A DNA stretch of 36,711 nt from an uncultured bacterium (lineage in GTDB: Bacteria; UBP6; UBA1177), in contig CAMZDX010000008.1 in NCBI GenBank assembly GCA_947305505.1, positions 1-36,711 of the forward strand, written 5' to 3'. Shown here piece after piece: positions 24,399-34,175 of the stretch; the first letter of the stretch is position 1; each line of letters starts with the position of its first letter. The translations under genes and the position numbers were made by a program. Below the pieces are notes generated by a model. The model searched no databases, had not been told where the DNA came from, and saw nothing but the letters and a program-made list of their open reading frames with translations.

Positions 24399-25106
24399 AT
24401 GAAGCGTATTTTTCTTTTGTTTTGCCTTTTTATTTTTTGTGTTTCATGCGGAAAATCGGGCAGAACGGCTCCTTCCGTTTACAAGGCGCGTGAAAAACTG
24501 GAACTTTTGGGCTATGAGTTCAACGAAGAGAGTTTTGTAAGGGCAATAGAAGATAAAAGGTCGGATATTGTTAAACTTTTCATTGATTCTGGAATGAGCC
24601 CCGATACAACTTACAAAGTCGGAAAATATAAAGTTCCTGTTATTTTTTACGCGATAAACAGCGGTGACGAAATAACTTTTCAGGTTCTGCTTCACTCGAA
24701 AGTAGATCTTCTGGCTTCAGTCGACGGCGTTTCGGTTCTTGCAAAAGCCGCAGAAAAAGGAACTCCCGAGATGATTTCTCTCATAGTAAAGTCGGGAGCT
24801 GATATAGATACTGAAGGTTACAACAAAATGACTCCTCTTATGACGGCGATCGAAAGCGAAAACAACGGCGCGGCATGGCTTTTCATGCAGTCAGGAGCAA
24901 ATGTGAATGCTGCCGATATTTACGGAGTAACTCCTCTCATGCGTGCTCTCGGAAAAGGAAATATAGATATTGTCCGAGAGCTGATAAAAAAAGGAGCCGA
25001 TGTCAACGCTGTAACTAGAAAGGGGACGAAAACTTCGAAATTTATAGGAGAAAACGAGCGCGAGGCGATGACAGTGCTTCTTCGTGATGCAGGAGCAGAA
25101 TTTTAG
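24399..25106 (+). CDS. Ankyrin-repeat lipoprotein
   Basis: The track start at 24354 lies over the -10 element. I use the ATG at 24399, preceded by GAGAGG, giving 235 residues. A lipoprotein signal (MKRIFLLFCLFIFCVSC) is followed by about five ankyrin repeats, the clearest being MTPLMTAIESENNGAAWLFMQSGANVNAADIYGVTPLMRALGKG and DIVRELIKKGADVNAV. Ankyrin arrays bind other proteins; being lipid-anchored this one should act in the periplasm or at the outer membrane. Its target is unknown. ligA starts 15 bases later, so the two share a transcript with no obvious functional link. Confidence 0.88.
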   Translation: MKRIFLLFCLFIFCVSCGKSGRTAPSVYKAREKLELLGYEFNEESFVRAIEDKRSDIVKLFIDSGMSPDTTYKVGKYKVPVIFYAINSGDEITFQVLLHSKVDLLASVDGVSVLAKAAEKGTPEMISLIVKSGADIDTEGYNKMTPLMTAIESENNGAAWLFMQSGANVNAADIYGVTPLMRALGKGNIDIVRELIKKGADVNAVTRKGTKTSKFIGENEREAMTVLLRDAGAEF

Positions 25107-27101
<1,995 letters not shown>

Positions 27102-27143
27102 ATACCTGTTTAGTGCTTTAAATCAGGCATTTCAACCGATAAA

Positions 27144-27169
27144 TTGACATAATGCCCTGATGTGATAAT
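27144..27169 (+). promoter_or_regulatory. Candidate promoter for hpf
   Basis: A perfect TTGACA (27144-27149) and an extended -10 TGTGATAAT (27161-27169) are both present in the 103-base gap after ligA, but 14 bases separate the hexamers, shorter than usual. TAATCT two bases later gives a 16-base spacer. Confidence 0.4.
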
Positions 27170-27204
27170 CTCTTATGTTTGTTTTTTATTAAATGGAGGG
27201 TTTT

Positions 27205-27507
27205 ATGAACATCAATTTCGCTTTCAGAGGATTTGAGGAAAACAGTGACGGTCTTAAAGATTATGTAACCAAAAAACTTGCAAAGATCGAGAAGTTCGTT
27301 TCGGCAAACACTGTTGTCGAAGTTGTTTTCCAGAAAGACAAAAATATTAAAATGACTGAAATCAAGCTGAACAACAACGGCGAAGAGTTTCTTGCAAGCG
27401 ATTCCGACGACAAGGAATTCCAGACTTCGATAGATCTCTGCATCGACAAGCTCGTAAAGCAGGTCGCCAAGTCGAAAGACAAAAAAGTAGATTCAAGAAG
27501 ATCGTAA
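27205..27507 (+). CDS. Ribosome hibernation promoting factor, short form (HPF/RaiA family)
   Basis: This is the S30EA domain alone, 100 residues from the ATG at 27205. The track's start at 27193 must be wrong, since the GGAGG between the two ATGs is the ribosome site. Recognisable are MNINFAFRGFEENSDGLKDYVTKKLAKIEKF and VVFQKDKNIKMTEIKL. The family binds the 30S decoding region and inactivates ribosomes in stationary phase. The short form lacks the C-terminal dimerisation domain of long HPF, so it would either block initiation as RaiA does or form 100S particles with a separate factor. It has its own candidate promoter. A tRNA gene follows 9 bases after the stop. Confidence 0.88.
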   Translation: MNINFAFRGFEENSDGLKDYVTKKLAKIEKFVSANTVVEVVFQKDKNIKMTEIKLNNNGEEFLASDSDDKEFQTSIDLCIDKLVKQVAKSKDKKVDSRRS

Positions 27508-27516
27508 GGGGCGCGC

Positions 27517-27593
<77 letters not shown>

Positions 27594-27602
27594 TTTTTCG
27601 GC

Positions 27603-28472
27603 ATGAAAAGATATTCCGCTTTTATTTCGGCATTATTTCTTTTTTTCTCCGGCACTTTATTTGCCGATGCTTTTTTAAGCACTTATGAAGAGATAAAATC
27701 GGCTTACGATCTTGCAGGCGACAATTGGGATAATGAAAAAATCCCGCGCATTTTCGTGACAAAAATTCCTGAAGAGATCAAAAAACTTGAAGGGGTAGAG
27801 CGGAGAAGATTTTTTATAAAACTGCTTCTTCCTCTGGTTCTTCTGGAAAATGAAAAAATTGCGGCAGAACACGATATGATTGTTCCGGTTGCCGCAAAAA
27901 AAGATTGGAGCGAAGAAGATATAAAACTTATTGCCGAAATCGCCGAAAAATACAATATAACCGAGAAAAATCAGAATCTTTCTGTCTCAACGGAAGAAGA
28001 AAAAGAGAAGATCCGCTACTTCCTCGATCACAAGATAAGACCTGTGCCGCCGGCTATAGCTATCGGGCAGGCTGCGCTTGAATCCGGCTGGGGAACGAGC
28101 CGCTTCGTTTTTGAAGGAAACAACCTTTTCGGGCATGTTTCTCCCGATCCTTCAAAAGGGATAAAGCCGAAAAACTGGAGCGGAAACCAGCGCCACATCA
28201 GGATTTTCGATTCGATTCAGGAGTCGATTTCAGCATATATGCTCAATCTGAACCGCAACAGAGCCTATAACAAATTCCGCTGGTTCAGGCGTACTCATCC
28301 CGACAATCTTTCCAAAATGGCGGAAGGTTTCGACAAATACGCCATTATCAAAGAGGCTTATGTCGGTAGACTTCAGAGTGTTATGTTCAAATTCGGTGTC
28401 CACAGAATCAACAAGGCAAAGCTCGATCCTGGCGAGAGTGCAAATCTCATTGAAAAAGTTTCTCAGCCTTAG
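27603..28472 (+). CDS. Bax-type glucosaminidase-family protein
   Basis: The 289-residue protein has a signal peptide (MKRYSAFISALFLFFSGTLFADA) and a C-terminal glucosaminidase domain of the LytG/FlgJ/Bax group: AIGQAALESGWGTSRFVFEGNNLFG with the likely catalytic Glu, then RIFDSIQESISAYMLNLN and WFRRTHPDNLSKMAEGFDKYA. It should cleave the glycan strand of peptidoglycan in the periplasm. The Bax subgroup is suggested by the N-terminal region (VTKIPEEIKKL...RRRFFIKLLLPLVLLENEKI). No ribosome site is seen; the ATG stands 9 bases after the tRNA CCA end. folC follows after 45 bases. Confidence 0.9.
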   Translation: MKRYSAFISALFLFFSGTLFADAFLSTYEEIKSAYDLAGDNWDNEKIPRIFVTKIPEEIKKLEGVERRRFFIKLLLPLVLLENEKIAAEHDMIVPVAAKKDWSEEDIKLIAEIAEKYNITEKNQNLSVSTEEEKEKIRYFLDHKIRPVPPAIAIGQAALESGWGTSRFVFEGNNLFGHVSPDPSKGIKPKNWSGNQRHIRIFDSIQESISAYMLNLNRNRAYNKFRWFRRTHPDNLSKMAEGFDKYAIIKEAYVGRLQSVMFKFGVHRINKAKLDPGESANLIEKVSQP

Positions 28473-28517
28473 TCGGCAGAATTTCAAAAAACATGAATTT
28501 TTTAACGGAGACAACTG

Positions 28518-29732
28518 ATGCCTGAGCAGGATGATTTTTTACAGCAGCTTTACCAGAGACGCGGAGGAATAAAGTTGGGGCTCGGGCGCGTTGCCGACGC
28601 ATTTCCTGTGATTTTTGAAAAAAATATTCCGGTTTACCACGTTGCCGGTACGAACGGCAAAGGAACTGCGGTCTATTCGCTTGACCATATTCTGCGCTCG
28701 AACGGTTTGAAAACCGGAAGGTTCGTATCCCCTCATCTTCTCAGATACAACGAACGGATTTCAGTTGACGGAATCGATATCGCAGACGGCGAAGTTCGGG
28801 AAATTTACCGTTATCTTGAAAAAAAGATAAATGGTTTCGAAGAGTTGTCTTTTTTTGAAGTTACGTTTCTCATTGCCTGGAAATATTTCGAGATTTCATG
28901 CTGCGACCGTGCCGTTTTTGAAGTCGGACTCGGAGGAAGGCTCGATGCAACGAACGTGATAGAAGGTCCCAAAACAGACATCATAACTTCGATCGGGCTT
29001 GACCACACCCATATTTTGGGTGACACTCTTGAAAAAATCGCGCTCGAAAAACTCGGTATTGTGAAAAATGGCGACAAGGTTCTGATCGGCGGCAGTGCCG
29101 ATCCTGATTTTGACAAGTGGATGGCTGAACTCGCACTTTCGAAAGGGGCGAAAAGGGTCGATGACGATTCTTTAAATCTCGATATCGTTTTTCCGCCGAG
29201 CTGCATGAGTCCTGAGCAGAAAAAGAACGTGCGTCTTGCCGTAAAAGCGGCACTTGTGAGCGAAGATAAGGGGTTGAAAATTCCCGATTTCGGTGCAATG
29301 AGGCTTCCTGCAAGGTTTGAATTTATCGAGCCCGATATCGTTGTCGATGTCGCCCATAACCCCCCGGCAATGGAATCTCTCGCAAAAACGGTGAAAGAGC
29401 GTTTAGGCAAAGTCGTTGTGCTTTACGGTGCGATGAAAGATAAGGATGTGACTAAAGTTCTTGATATTATCGGTGAAATTTCGGATACGATATTTGTTGT
29501 CAATCTTGAAGCCGATAACGACCGAGGTGCGAAAGTCGGTGATATTTTAGATCGTGCAGGTGCATCGGTTTCAAATAAAATAAAGTATGCCGAAACTGAT
29601 GAAAAAACGATTGAGAATGCACTCGAATTTGCCCGTGAAAACGGAAAAAAGCTCCTTGTTACGGGGAGTTTCCACACAGTTGAAAAATTTCTTTTTTATA
29701 GAGATTGTGCTATAGACCCCAAGATTTTTTGA
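28518..29732 (+). CDS. folC: Folylpolyglutamate synthase / dihydrofolate synthase FolC
   Basis: FolC adds glutamate to dihydropteroate and to reduced folates in the cytoplasm. The Mur-ligase-like fold is evident: ATP loop VAGTNGKGTAVYSL near 43-56, the GRFVSPHLLRYNERISVDG segment, the Mg-binding EVGLGGRLDATNVI, SIGLDHTHILGDTLEKIALEKLGIVK and the C-terminal-domain DVAHNPPAMESLA. Length of 404 is slightly short but complete. GGAG lies upstream of the ATG. The periplasmic thioredoxin gene starts 15 bases after the stop. Whether it has both activities or one cannot be read from sequence alone. Confidence 0.93.
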   Translation: MPEQDDFLQQLYQRRGGIKLGLGRVADAFPVIFEKNIPVYHVAGTNGKGTAVYSLDHILRSNGLKTGRFVSPHLLRYNERISVDGIDIADGEVREIYRYLEKKINGFEELSFFEVTFLIAWKYFEISCCDRAVFEVGLGGRLDATNVIEGPKTDIITSIGLDHTHILGDTLEKIALEKLGIVKNGDKVLIGGSADPDFDKWMAELALSKGAKRVDDDSLNLDIVFPPSCMSPEQKKNVRLAVKAALVSEDKGLKIPDFGAMRLPARFEFIEPDIVVDVAHNPPAMESLAKTVKERLGKVVVLYGAMKDKDVTKVLDIIGEISDTIFVVNLEADNDRGAKVGDILDRAGASVSNKIKYAETDEKTIENALEFARENGKKLLVTGSFHTVEKFLFYRDCAIDPKIF

Positions 29733-29747
29733 TTTCGCGAGGTGAAA

Positions 29748-30257
29748 ATGTTCCGTATTCTTAAACAAGTATTGTTGTTTTCGATTTTTTTCTCTTTTTT
29801 CACTCTTTTTGCAGGTGAAGACTATTTTTTCGAGCTTTACACTATGAAGGACAAGCTGGTGTCCGCATCTGAAATTATGCACAATCCCGAAACAAAGTAT
29901 CTCATTGTCGATTTCTTTTCGCTTATTTGCGAGCCGTGCAAAAGGTCTCTGCCGAAGTGGGATGAATTTTACAAAGAAAATAAATCAAAAGGGTTCGAAT
30001 TTCTGCTCGTGTCGCTTCCTATCAAAGGTGAAGGGAAAAAGTACGAAAAGGCTTTGAAAGACTATTTTAAGAAAAATGTCTTTAGTTTTAAGATGGTTTT
30101 TGACAAGTATTCCGTCGTGGGAAAAAAATTCGGTGCAGTTACCAAAAACGATGACGTTCTGCTTCCGATGATTTTTGTTCTCGATAAATCGGGGCAGATT
30201 GTTTTTAAAGCAACATCTTATGATGAAGCAGTCTCTAAAATCAATACTCTTAAATAG
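29748..30257 (+). CDS. Periplasmic thioredoxin-like protein (TlpA/ResA type)
   Basis: From the ATG at 29748 (GAGGTG before it; the track's 29742 is a GTG inside that ribosome site) the protein has 169 residues. A signal peptide ends near FTLFAG. The thioredoxin fold follows: YLIVDFFSLICEPCKRSLPKWDEFY carries the redox-active CEPC, and LLPMIFVLDKSGQIVFKA has the cis-proline before strand 4. It would reduce or shuffle disulfides in the periplasm, perhaps for Cys-rich lipoproteins such as those encoded in this window, though that link is inference. It is downstream of folC and converges on uvrC. Confidence 0.88.
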   Translation: MFRILKQVLLFSIFFSFFTLFAGEDYFFELYTMKDKLVSASEIMHNPETKYLIVDFFSLICEPCKRSLPKWDEFYKENKSKGFEFLLVSLPIKGEGKKYEKALKDYFKKNVFSFKMVFDKYSVVGKKFGAVTKNDDVLLPMIFVLDKSGQIVFKATSYDEAVSKINTLK

Positions 30258-30288
30258 TCTCGAATTCTTTGCCGGAAAATTTTGTTTG

Positions 30289-32061
30289 TCAGGATTCTTC
30301 AAACGATTTGAGGATTTCTTCAGCCAGTTCCATTGTGATTCCCGGAATTTCGGTCAACTCCTGAATGCCGGCCTCTTTTATTGCCGAAATCGTTCGGAAT
30401 TTTTCAAGAAGTGCGTTTTCGCGGGCTCTGCCTATCCCTTTGATTTTTGAGAATGGGAGTTCGAGCTTTCCTTTGCGAAGTTCTCTGTTGAAAGTTATCG
30501 AAAAGCGGTGAGTTTCGTTTCTGATAGTTTTCAAAACGACTGCAAAAGCAGTGTTCTGAAGAACGAGTTCGTTTCCTTTCCCGTCAATCAGAAGTTCCAT
30601 TCCTTTCACGTTGTGGCGGTCTTTGATGATTCCTGCGACCGGCACGAAGCCTTGGATCACCGAATTTACCGATGAGACCTGTCCTTCGCCGCCGTCAATA
30701 AGAAGGAGTGTCGGTTTTTCAAGCGAATTTTCCTGCCAGCGCTTGAGCAGACGCGCCGCGACTTCGCGCAGACTGCCGAAATCGTCGACTCCAATGACCG
30801 TTTTTATCTTGTATTTGCGGTATTTTTTCTTATCGAATTTTCCGTTTTCCCACCAAACTGCGCCGGCTACGTTGTATTCGCCGTAAAGCGTTGAAATATC
30901 GAGGCAGAGTATCGAAGAAACGGGCGTTTTGAGGAATTTCGAAATCACTGAAAGTGCTTTGTTCGTTTTTTCAGAGTCGTTAAAGAAAACGCGCATGTTC
31001 TGCCCGATGTTTGTCTGTAGCATTTTAAGGATTTCGCCGCCGGTTTCTCCTGTTTTTCTGATTTTGCGCTGCAGGATCGCCGAAATTTCATCTTTCGTGA
31101 GCGTTTCAGGGTAGAGAAAAATTTTGTCAGGAGTCTCTTTTCCCGAATAGAACGAGGTTAGAAAAGTCGCAGTCCAGCTTGACATCTCTTCGAATATTCC
31201 TGATGCAGAGTAGGATTTGAGCGTCATCAGCTTTCCTTCGCTGTAACGTGCCGCCGCGGCGAAAAGGGTGTCACCCTCTCTTTTGAAGCAGAAATGATCT
31301 TCGGCACCGCTTCCTGAAAACTCGACGCTGTACTTCCGCCTTATATCGGGCAGAAGCGTGAGCAGATCGCGCAGTTTGGCAGCTTTTTCAAAATCTAAAA
31401 CTTTCACGCTTGCATCGATTCTTTCTTTTATCAACGCTTCGATCTCGTTCCATTTTTTTCCTTGAAGCGCTTCGATCGTGTTTTTTACGTTTTCCCCATA
31501 AGCTTCTTTGTCTGCGTCTTTCCTGCACGGAGCGGGGCACAAGCCTATCTGAGAATTGATGCATCCTTTCGGATGTCTGTTGGAGCAGTATTTGAGCGGA
31601 TAAAGCGTCTGTATCAGCTGACGCAGCGAGTTTAAAAGGTTGACCTGAGTGAAAGGGCCGCGGAACGATTTCAATTTTTTTGTGAGACGCCTTGTCGTGA
31701 TGAGGCGCGGCCACTCTTCATCGGTTACCGCGAGATAAGGATAAGTCTTGTCGTCCTTCAGGTTGATGTTGAACATCGGCTGCCTGTTTTTTATGAGGAG
31801 ATTTTCTAAGATGAGCGCTTCCGACTCGGAATTCGTCATGATTATTTCGACGCTTCCCGCGTTTTTCATAAGCGTTGCGACCATCTGGCGGCTGTCTGTT
31901 CCAAGAATATACTGCGAAACGCGCGCTTTCAGGTTTTTTGCCTTGCCGATATAGATTACTTTGCCCAATTTGTTTTTGAACTGGTATACTCCCGGAGTTT
32001 CAGGCAGTTTTTTGAGTAAAAACTCATCAATTATGTAAGAATTACCGATATTTTCAGCCAA
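30289..32061 (-). CDS. uvrC: Excinuclease ABC subunit C (UvrC)
   Basis: UvrC makes both incisions in nucleotide excision repair. The start is a TTG at 32061 preceded by GGAGG at good spacing, giving 590 residues. The track start at 32151 would place the promoter inside the gene and overlap the region of the divergent gene. Domains in order: GIY-YIG nuclease (LPETPGVYQFKNKLGKVIYIGKAKNLKARV), a Cys cluster (CSNRHPKGCINSQIGLCPAPC), a UvrB-binding UVR segment near 215-245, the RNase H-like nuclease (LCLDISTLYG, LLIDGGEGQ) and C-terminal helix-hairpin-helix motifs (IKGIGRARENALLEKF, ITEIPGI-like ELTEIPGITMELAEEIL). Confidence 0.95.
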   Translation of the reverse strand: MAENIGNSYIIDEFLLKKLPETPGVYQFKNKLGKVIYIGKAKNLKARVSQYILGTDSRQMVATLMKNAGSVEIIMTNSESEALILENLLIKNRQPMFNINLKDDKTYPYLAVTDEEWPRLITTRRLTKKLKSFRGPFTQVNLLNSLRQLIQTLYPLKYCSNRHPKGCINSQIGLCPAPCRKDADKEAYGENVKNTIEALQGKKWNEIEALIKERIDASVKVLDFEKAAKLRDLLTLLPDIRRKYSVEFSGSGAEDHFCFKREGDTLFAAAARYSEGKLMTLKSYSASGIFEEMSSWTATFLTSFYSGKETPDKIFLYPETLTKDEISAILQRKIRKTGETGGEILKMLQTNIGQNMRVFFNDSEKTNKALSVISKFLKTPVSSILCLDISTLYGEYNVAGAVWWENGKFDKKKYRKYKIKTVIGVDDFGSLREVAARLLKRWQENSLEKPTLLLIDGGEGQVSSVNSVIQGFVPVAGIIKDRHNVKGMELLIDGKGNELVLQNTAFAVVLKTIRNETHRFSITFNRELRKGKLELPFSKIKGIGRARENALLEKFRTISAIKEAGIQELTEIPGITMELAEEILKSFEES

Positions 32062-32085
32062 GACAGCCTCCAAAAACGACTTCGC

Positions 32086-32114
32086 TTTATAGCAGAATCG
32101 GCGCAGTTTGACAA
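32086..32114 (-). promoter_or_regulatory. Sigma70-type promoter for uvrC
   Basis: On the reverse strand TTGTCA is followed after exactly 17 bases by TATAAA with a TGC extension. It lies 25 bases before the TTG start and supports that start. No LexA-type box (CTGTN8ACAG) is visible. Confidence 0.6.
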
Positions 32115-32202
32115 CTTGACTCCATGTTCCGTGGAAAAAAACTTGAAGCAATGCCGAACACGAATAAAATCTGCGGGTTTATTGTTTGTGTGGAGTTTTT
32201 TT

Positions 32203-33126
32203 ATGCTTGTTTCGGTTTTCATTCCTTTCTGCAACGAAGAGAACAATTTAGCTGAAATCATTGATAGAACTGCAAAAGGTGCGGCTGCTGCGAATGTCGA
32301 TGTCGAGCTTGTTATGGTTGACGACGGTTCGACCGACGGCGGCGCGGCAGTTGTCGAAAAAGCGGCTGAAACGAGGCCTTGGGTCCGTCTTTTCAGGCAC
32401 CGCAAAAACAGAGGACTTACCGAGGCGATGAATACCGGTTTCAAGGAGTGCCGCGGCGAGATCATAGTTTTTCTTCCGGCCGACCTCGAATCTTATCCCG
32501 ATGAAGATATCCCGGCGCTTCTAAAAGCGTTTGAACCGGGTGTCGATATTGTCTGCGGAAAAAGGGAAAAAAGGCGCGAATTTAAAGTGTTTCTATCGAG
32601 AATTTATAATGAAATCAGTATGTTCCTTTTTGGAATAAAACTTGGCGACATGAACTGGATAAAGGCTTTCAGGCGGGAATGTCTCGAAGATTTGGAACTT
32701 CGCAGCGACTGGCACCGCTTTATTGTTCAGATTCTGCACGCAAAAGGTTACAACGCGGTCGAAGTACCCGTTCTGTGGCACAGACGCAAAAGCGGTCGCA
32801 GCCACTTCGGACTGAAAAGGATCCCGATTTCGTTCTTTGATTCGATAGCGGTCAAATTTATCCTCACTTTCACAAAAGCGCCGATGCGTATTTTCGGCTC
32901 GATGGGATTCTTTCAGCTTCTTGCTTCTCTCGTTATTGTTGCATGGCTGCTTTACGGTCAGTTCGTTCTTGGACATTCGGTTTTCAGAATGCGCCCTTTG
33001 CTCTATTTCAGTCTGGGACTTTTTCTTTCCGGACTTATTTTCGTTTTTATGGGATTTCTGGCGGAACTTATTGTCAGCATTCGTGACGACATTAGGAAAT
33101 TTAAAGATGATTGGGGGAAAAAATGA
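32203..33126 (+). CDS. Family 2 glycosyltransferase with C-terminal membrane helices
   Basis: The ATG at 32203 with TGGAG upstream gives 307 residues beginning MLVSVFIPFCNEENNL, the normal GT-A N-terminus. The track's start at 32116 adds 29 unlikely residues. Nucleotide-sugar binding is indicated by VMVDDGSTDGG and the metal motif region FLPADLESYPDED. Two hydrophobic helices near the C-terminus (FFQLLASLVIVAWLLYG, LYFSLGLFLSGLIFVFMGFLAELI) match the dolichol- or undecaprenyl-phosphate glycosyltransferase type. Such enzymes load a sugar on a lipid carrier at the inner membrane. The donor and acceptor are unknown. The stop overlaps the next gene by ATGA. Confidence 0.9.
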   Translation: MLVSVFIPFCNEENNLAEIIDRTAKGAAAANVDVELVMVDDGSTDGGAAVVEKAAETRPWVRLFRHRKNRGLTEAMNTGFKECRGEIIVFLPADLESYPDEDIPALLKAFEPGVDIVCGKREKRREFKVFLSRIYNEISMFLFGIKLGDMNWIKAFRRECLEDLELRSDWHRFIVQILHAKGYNAVEVPVLWHRRKSGRSHFGLKRIPISFFDSIAVKFILTFTKAPMRIFGSMGFFQLLASLVIVAWLLYGQFVLGHSVFRMRPLLYFSLGLFLSGLIFVFMGFLAELIVSIRDDIRKFKDDWGKK

Positions 33127-34058
33127 AGAAAATATCGACACTTATAGCTGTCATTCTGATTTTGGCGACGATTCTTCCTTTTTATTTCGTGAGAAAGCAC
33201 CTGATTGAAAACGAAAGGCCGAAAGTCGAGACGATAGCGGCTTATCCGGAGCCCGATTTTGCAAAGATAATGTTTATGGGGCTTAACGCTTTCGCAGCCG
33301 ATCTTCTTTTTGCAAGATCTCAATATTATTACGGAAGTCATTATGTGACAGATGGAACTTACATGCTGCTGGAACAGATGATCCGCGTTATTCTGGCACT
33401 CAATCCGAGTCTTGAATATGCAATTCCTTTCGGCGAAGCGGCAATTTCTTCGATGAGGACCGAAAGCGCGATAGAATCTGCGAATTCGCTGCTTCGACTC
33501 GGGCACGAACTTTATCCTGACGATTATTACTATGTTTTCAACCAGGGATACAACTATTATATTTATCTTGGCGATATGGAAAGGGCTTATCCTTTGATGT
33601 ATGAGGCTGTAAGCATGAAAAGTGCGCCGTCGAGAGTAATATGGCTTGTAAATCACATAGCAACTATGGGCGGCGGATACAGACTGGGCTATGAATATAC
33701 GAAAGCGCGTCTTGAAACGGCGAAAGACAAATATATGCGTGACCAGTTTGAAAAGGAGCTGCGTCATTTCTCCAACCTTCTGACTTTGAGCGAGGCTGCT
33801 GAGGAATACTATAAAAAATATAAGACATCGCCCGACAAAGAGCTGAAAGATCTGGTTAAATCAAAGCTGATAAAAGAGATTCCGGAAGATGTTTACGGCG
33901 GCGAATACTATTACGACGAAGGTGACAGGATCGTGAAAACGACTTCACAGGGTGACCGTCAGTACGCTCAGAAAAAAGAAGCTGAAGCAAAAAAACAGAA
34001 AGAAACTGAACTGAATAAAGAAGCTCCGGAAAAAGAAAACTCTAAAACAGAAAAATAA
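33123..34058 (+). CDS. Membrane-anchored TPR-like protein of unknown function
   Basis: From the ATG at 33123 (GGGGG upstream, overlapping the glycosyltransferase stop) the protein has 311 residues. An N-terminal anchor (MKKISTLIAVILILATILPFYFV) is followed by GLNAFAADLLFARSQYYYGSHY and helical repeats resembling tetratricopeptide units (YPDDYYYVFNQGYNYYIYLGDMERAYPLMYEAVSM). The C-terminal 50 residues are Lys/Glu-rich and probably disordered. I recall similar proteins in delta-proteobacterial genomes with no assigned role. The overlap with the GT2 gene suggests a shared job at the membrane, such as assembling a glycan. Listed ORF 33003-33767 on the other strand is a shadow. Confidence 0.8.
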   Translation: MKKISTLIAVILILATILPFYFVRKHLIENERPKVETIAAYPEPDFAKIMFMGLNAFAADLLFARSQYYYGSHYVTDGTYMLLEQMIRVILALNPSLEYAIPFGEAAISSMRTESAIESANSLLRLGHELYPDDYYYVFNQGYNYYIYLGDMERAYPLMYEAVSMKSAPSRVIWLVNHIATMGGGYRLGYEYTKARLETAKDKYMRDQFEKELRHFSNLLTLSEAAEEYYKKYKTSPDKELKDLVKSKLIKEIPEDVYGGEYYYDEGDRIVKTTSQGDRQYAQKKEAEAKKQKETELNKEAPEKENSKTEK

Positions 34059-34090
34059 TCAAAAATATCGGTACCGAAAAACTTGCCGGA

Positions 34091-34135
34091 ATATCGTGAT
34101 TTCATAATTTCTGGATCTCGGCGGCGCTAACGGAA
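34091..34135. repeat. Degenerate octamer element between convergent genes (copy 3)
   Basis: Read in the same 8-base phase as copy 1, the sequence is ATATCGTG, ATTTCATA, ATTTCTGG, ATCTCGGC then GGCGCTAACGG. Its right end parallels ATCCCGAC-GGCGCGACCG of copy 1. It lies between the convergent TPR-like and transporter-like genes. The match is imperfect. Confidence 0.45.
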
Positions 34136-34175
34136 TCCTGATAGCTGTTCGGTGATTTGCGTGATTTTAAAGTCT

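Noticed and set aside
28811-29410. 199-residue Ser/Pro-rich reverse-strand ORF inside folC
   Set aside because: Antisense of a conserved gene; the Ser-rich composition comes from the complementary reading frame.
32062-32202. LexA/SOS box for uvrC
   Set aside because: I find no CTGTN8ACAG or GAACN4GTTC match in the divergent region.
33003-33767. 254-residue reverse-strand ORF across the GT2 and TPR-like genes
   Set aside because: It crosses two well-supported coupled genes and has a composition typical of antisense reading.
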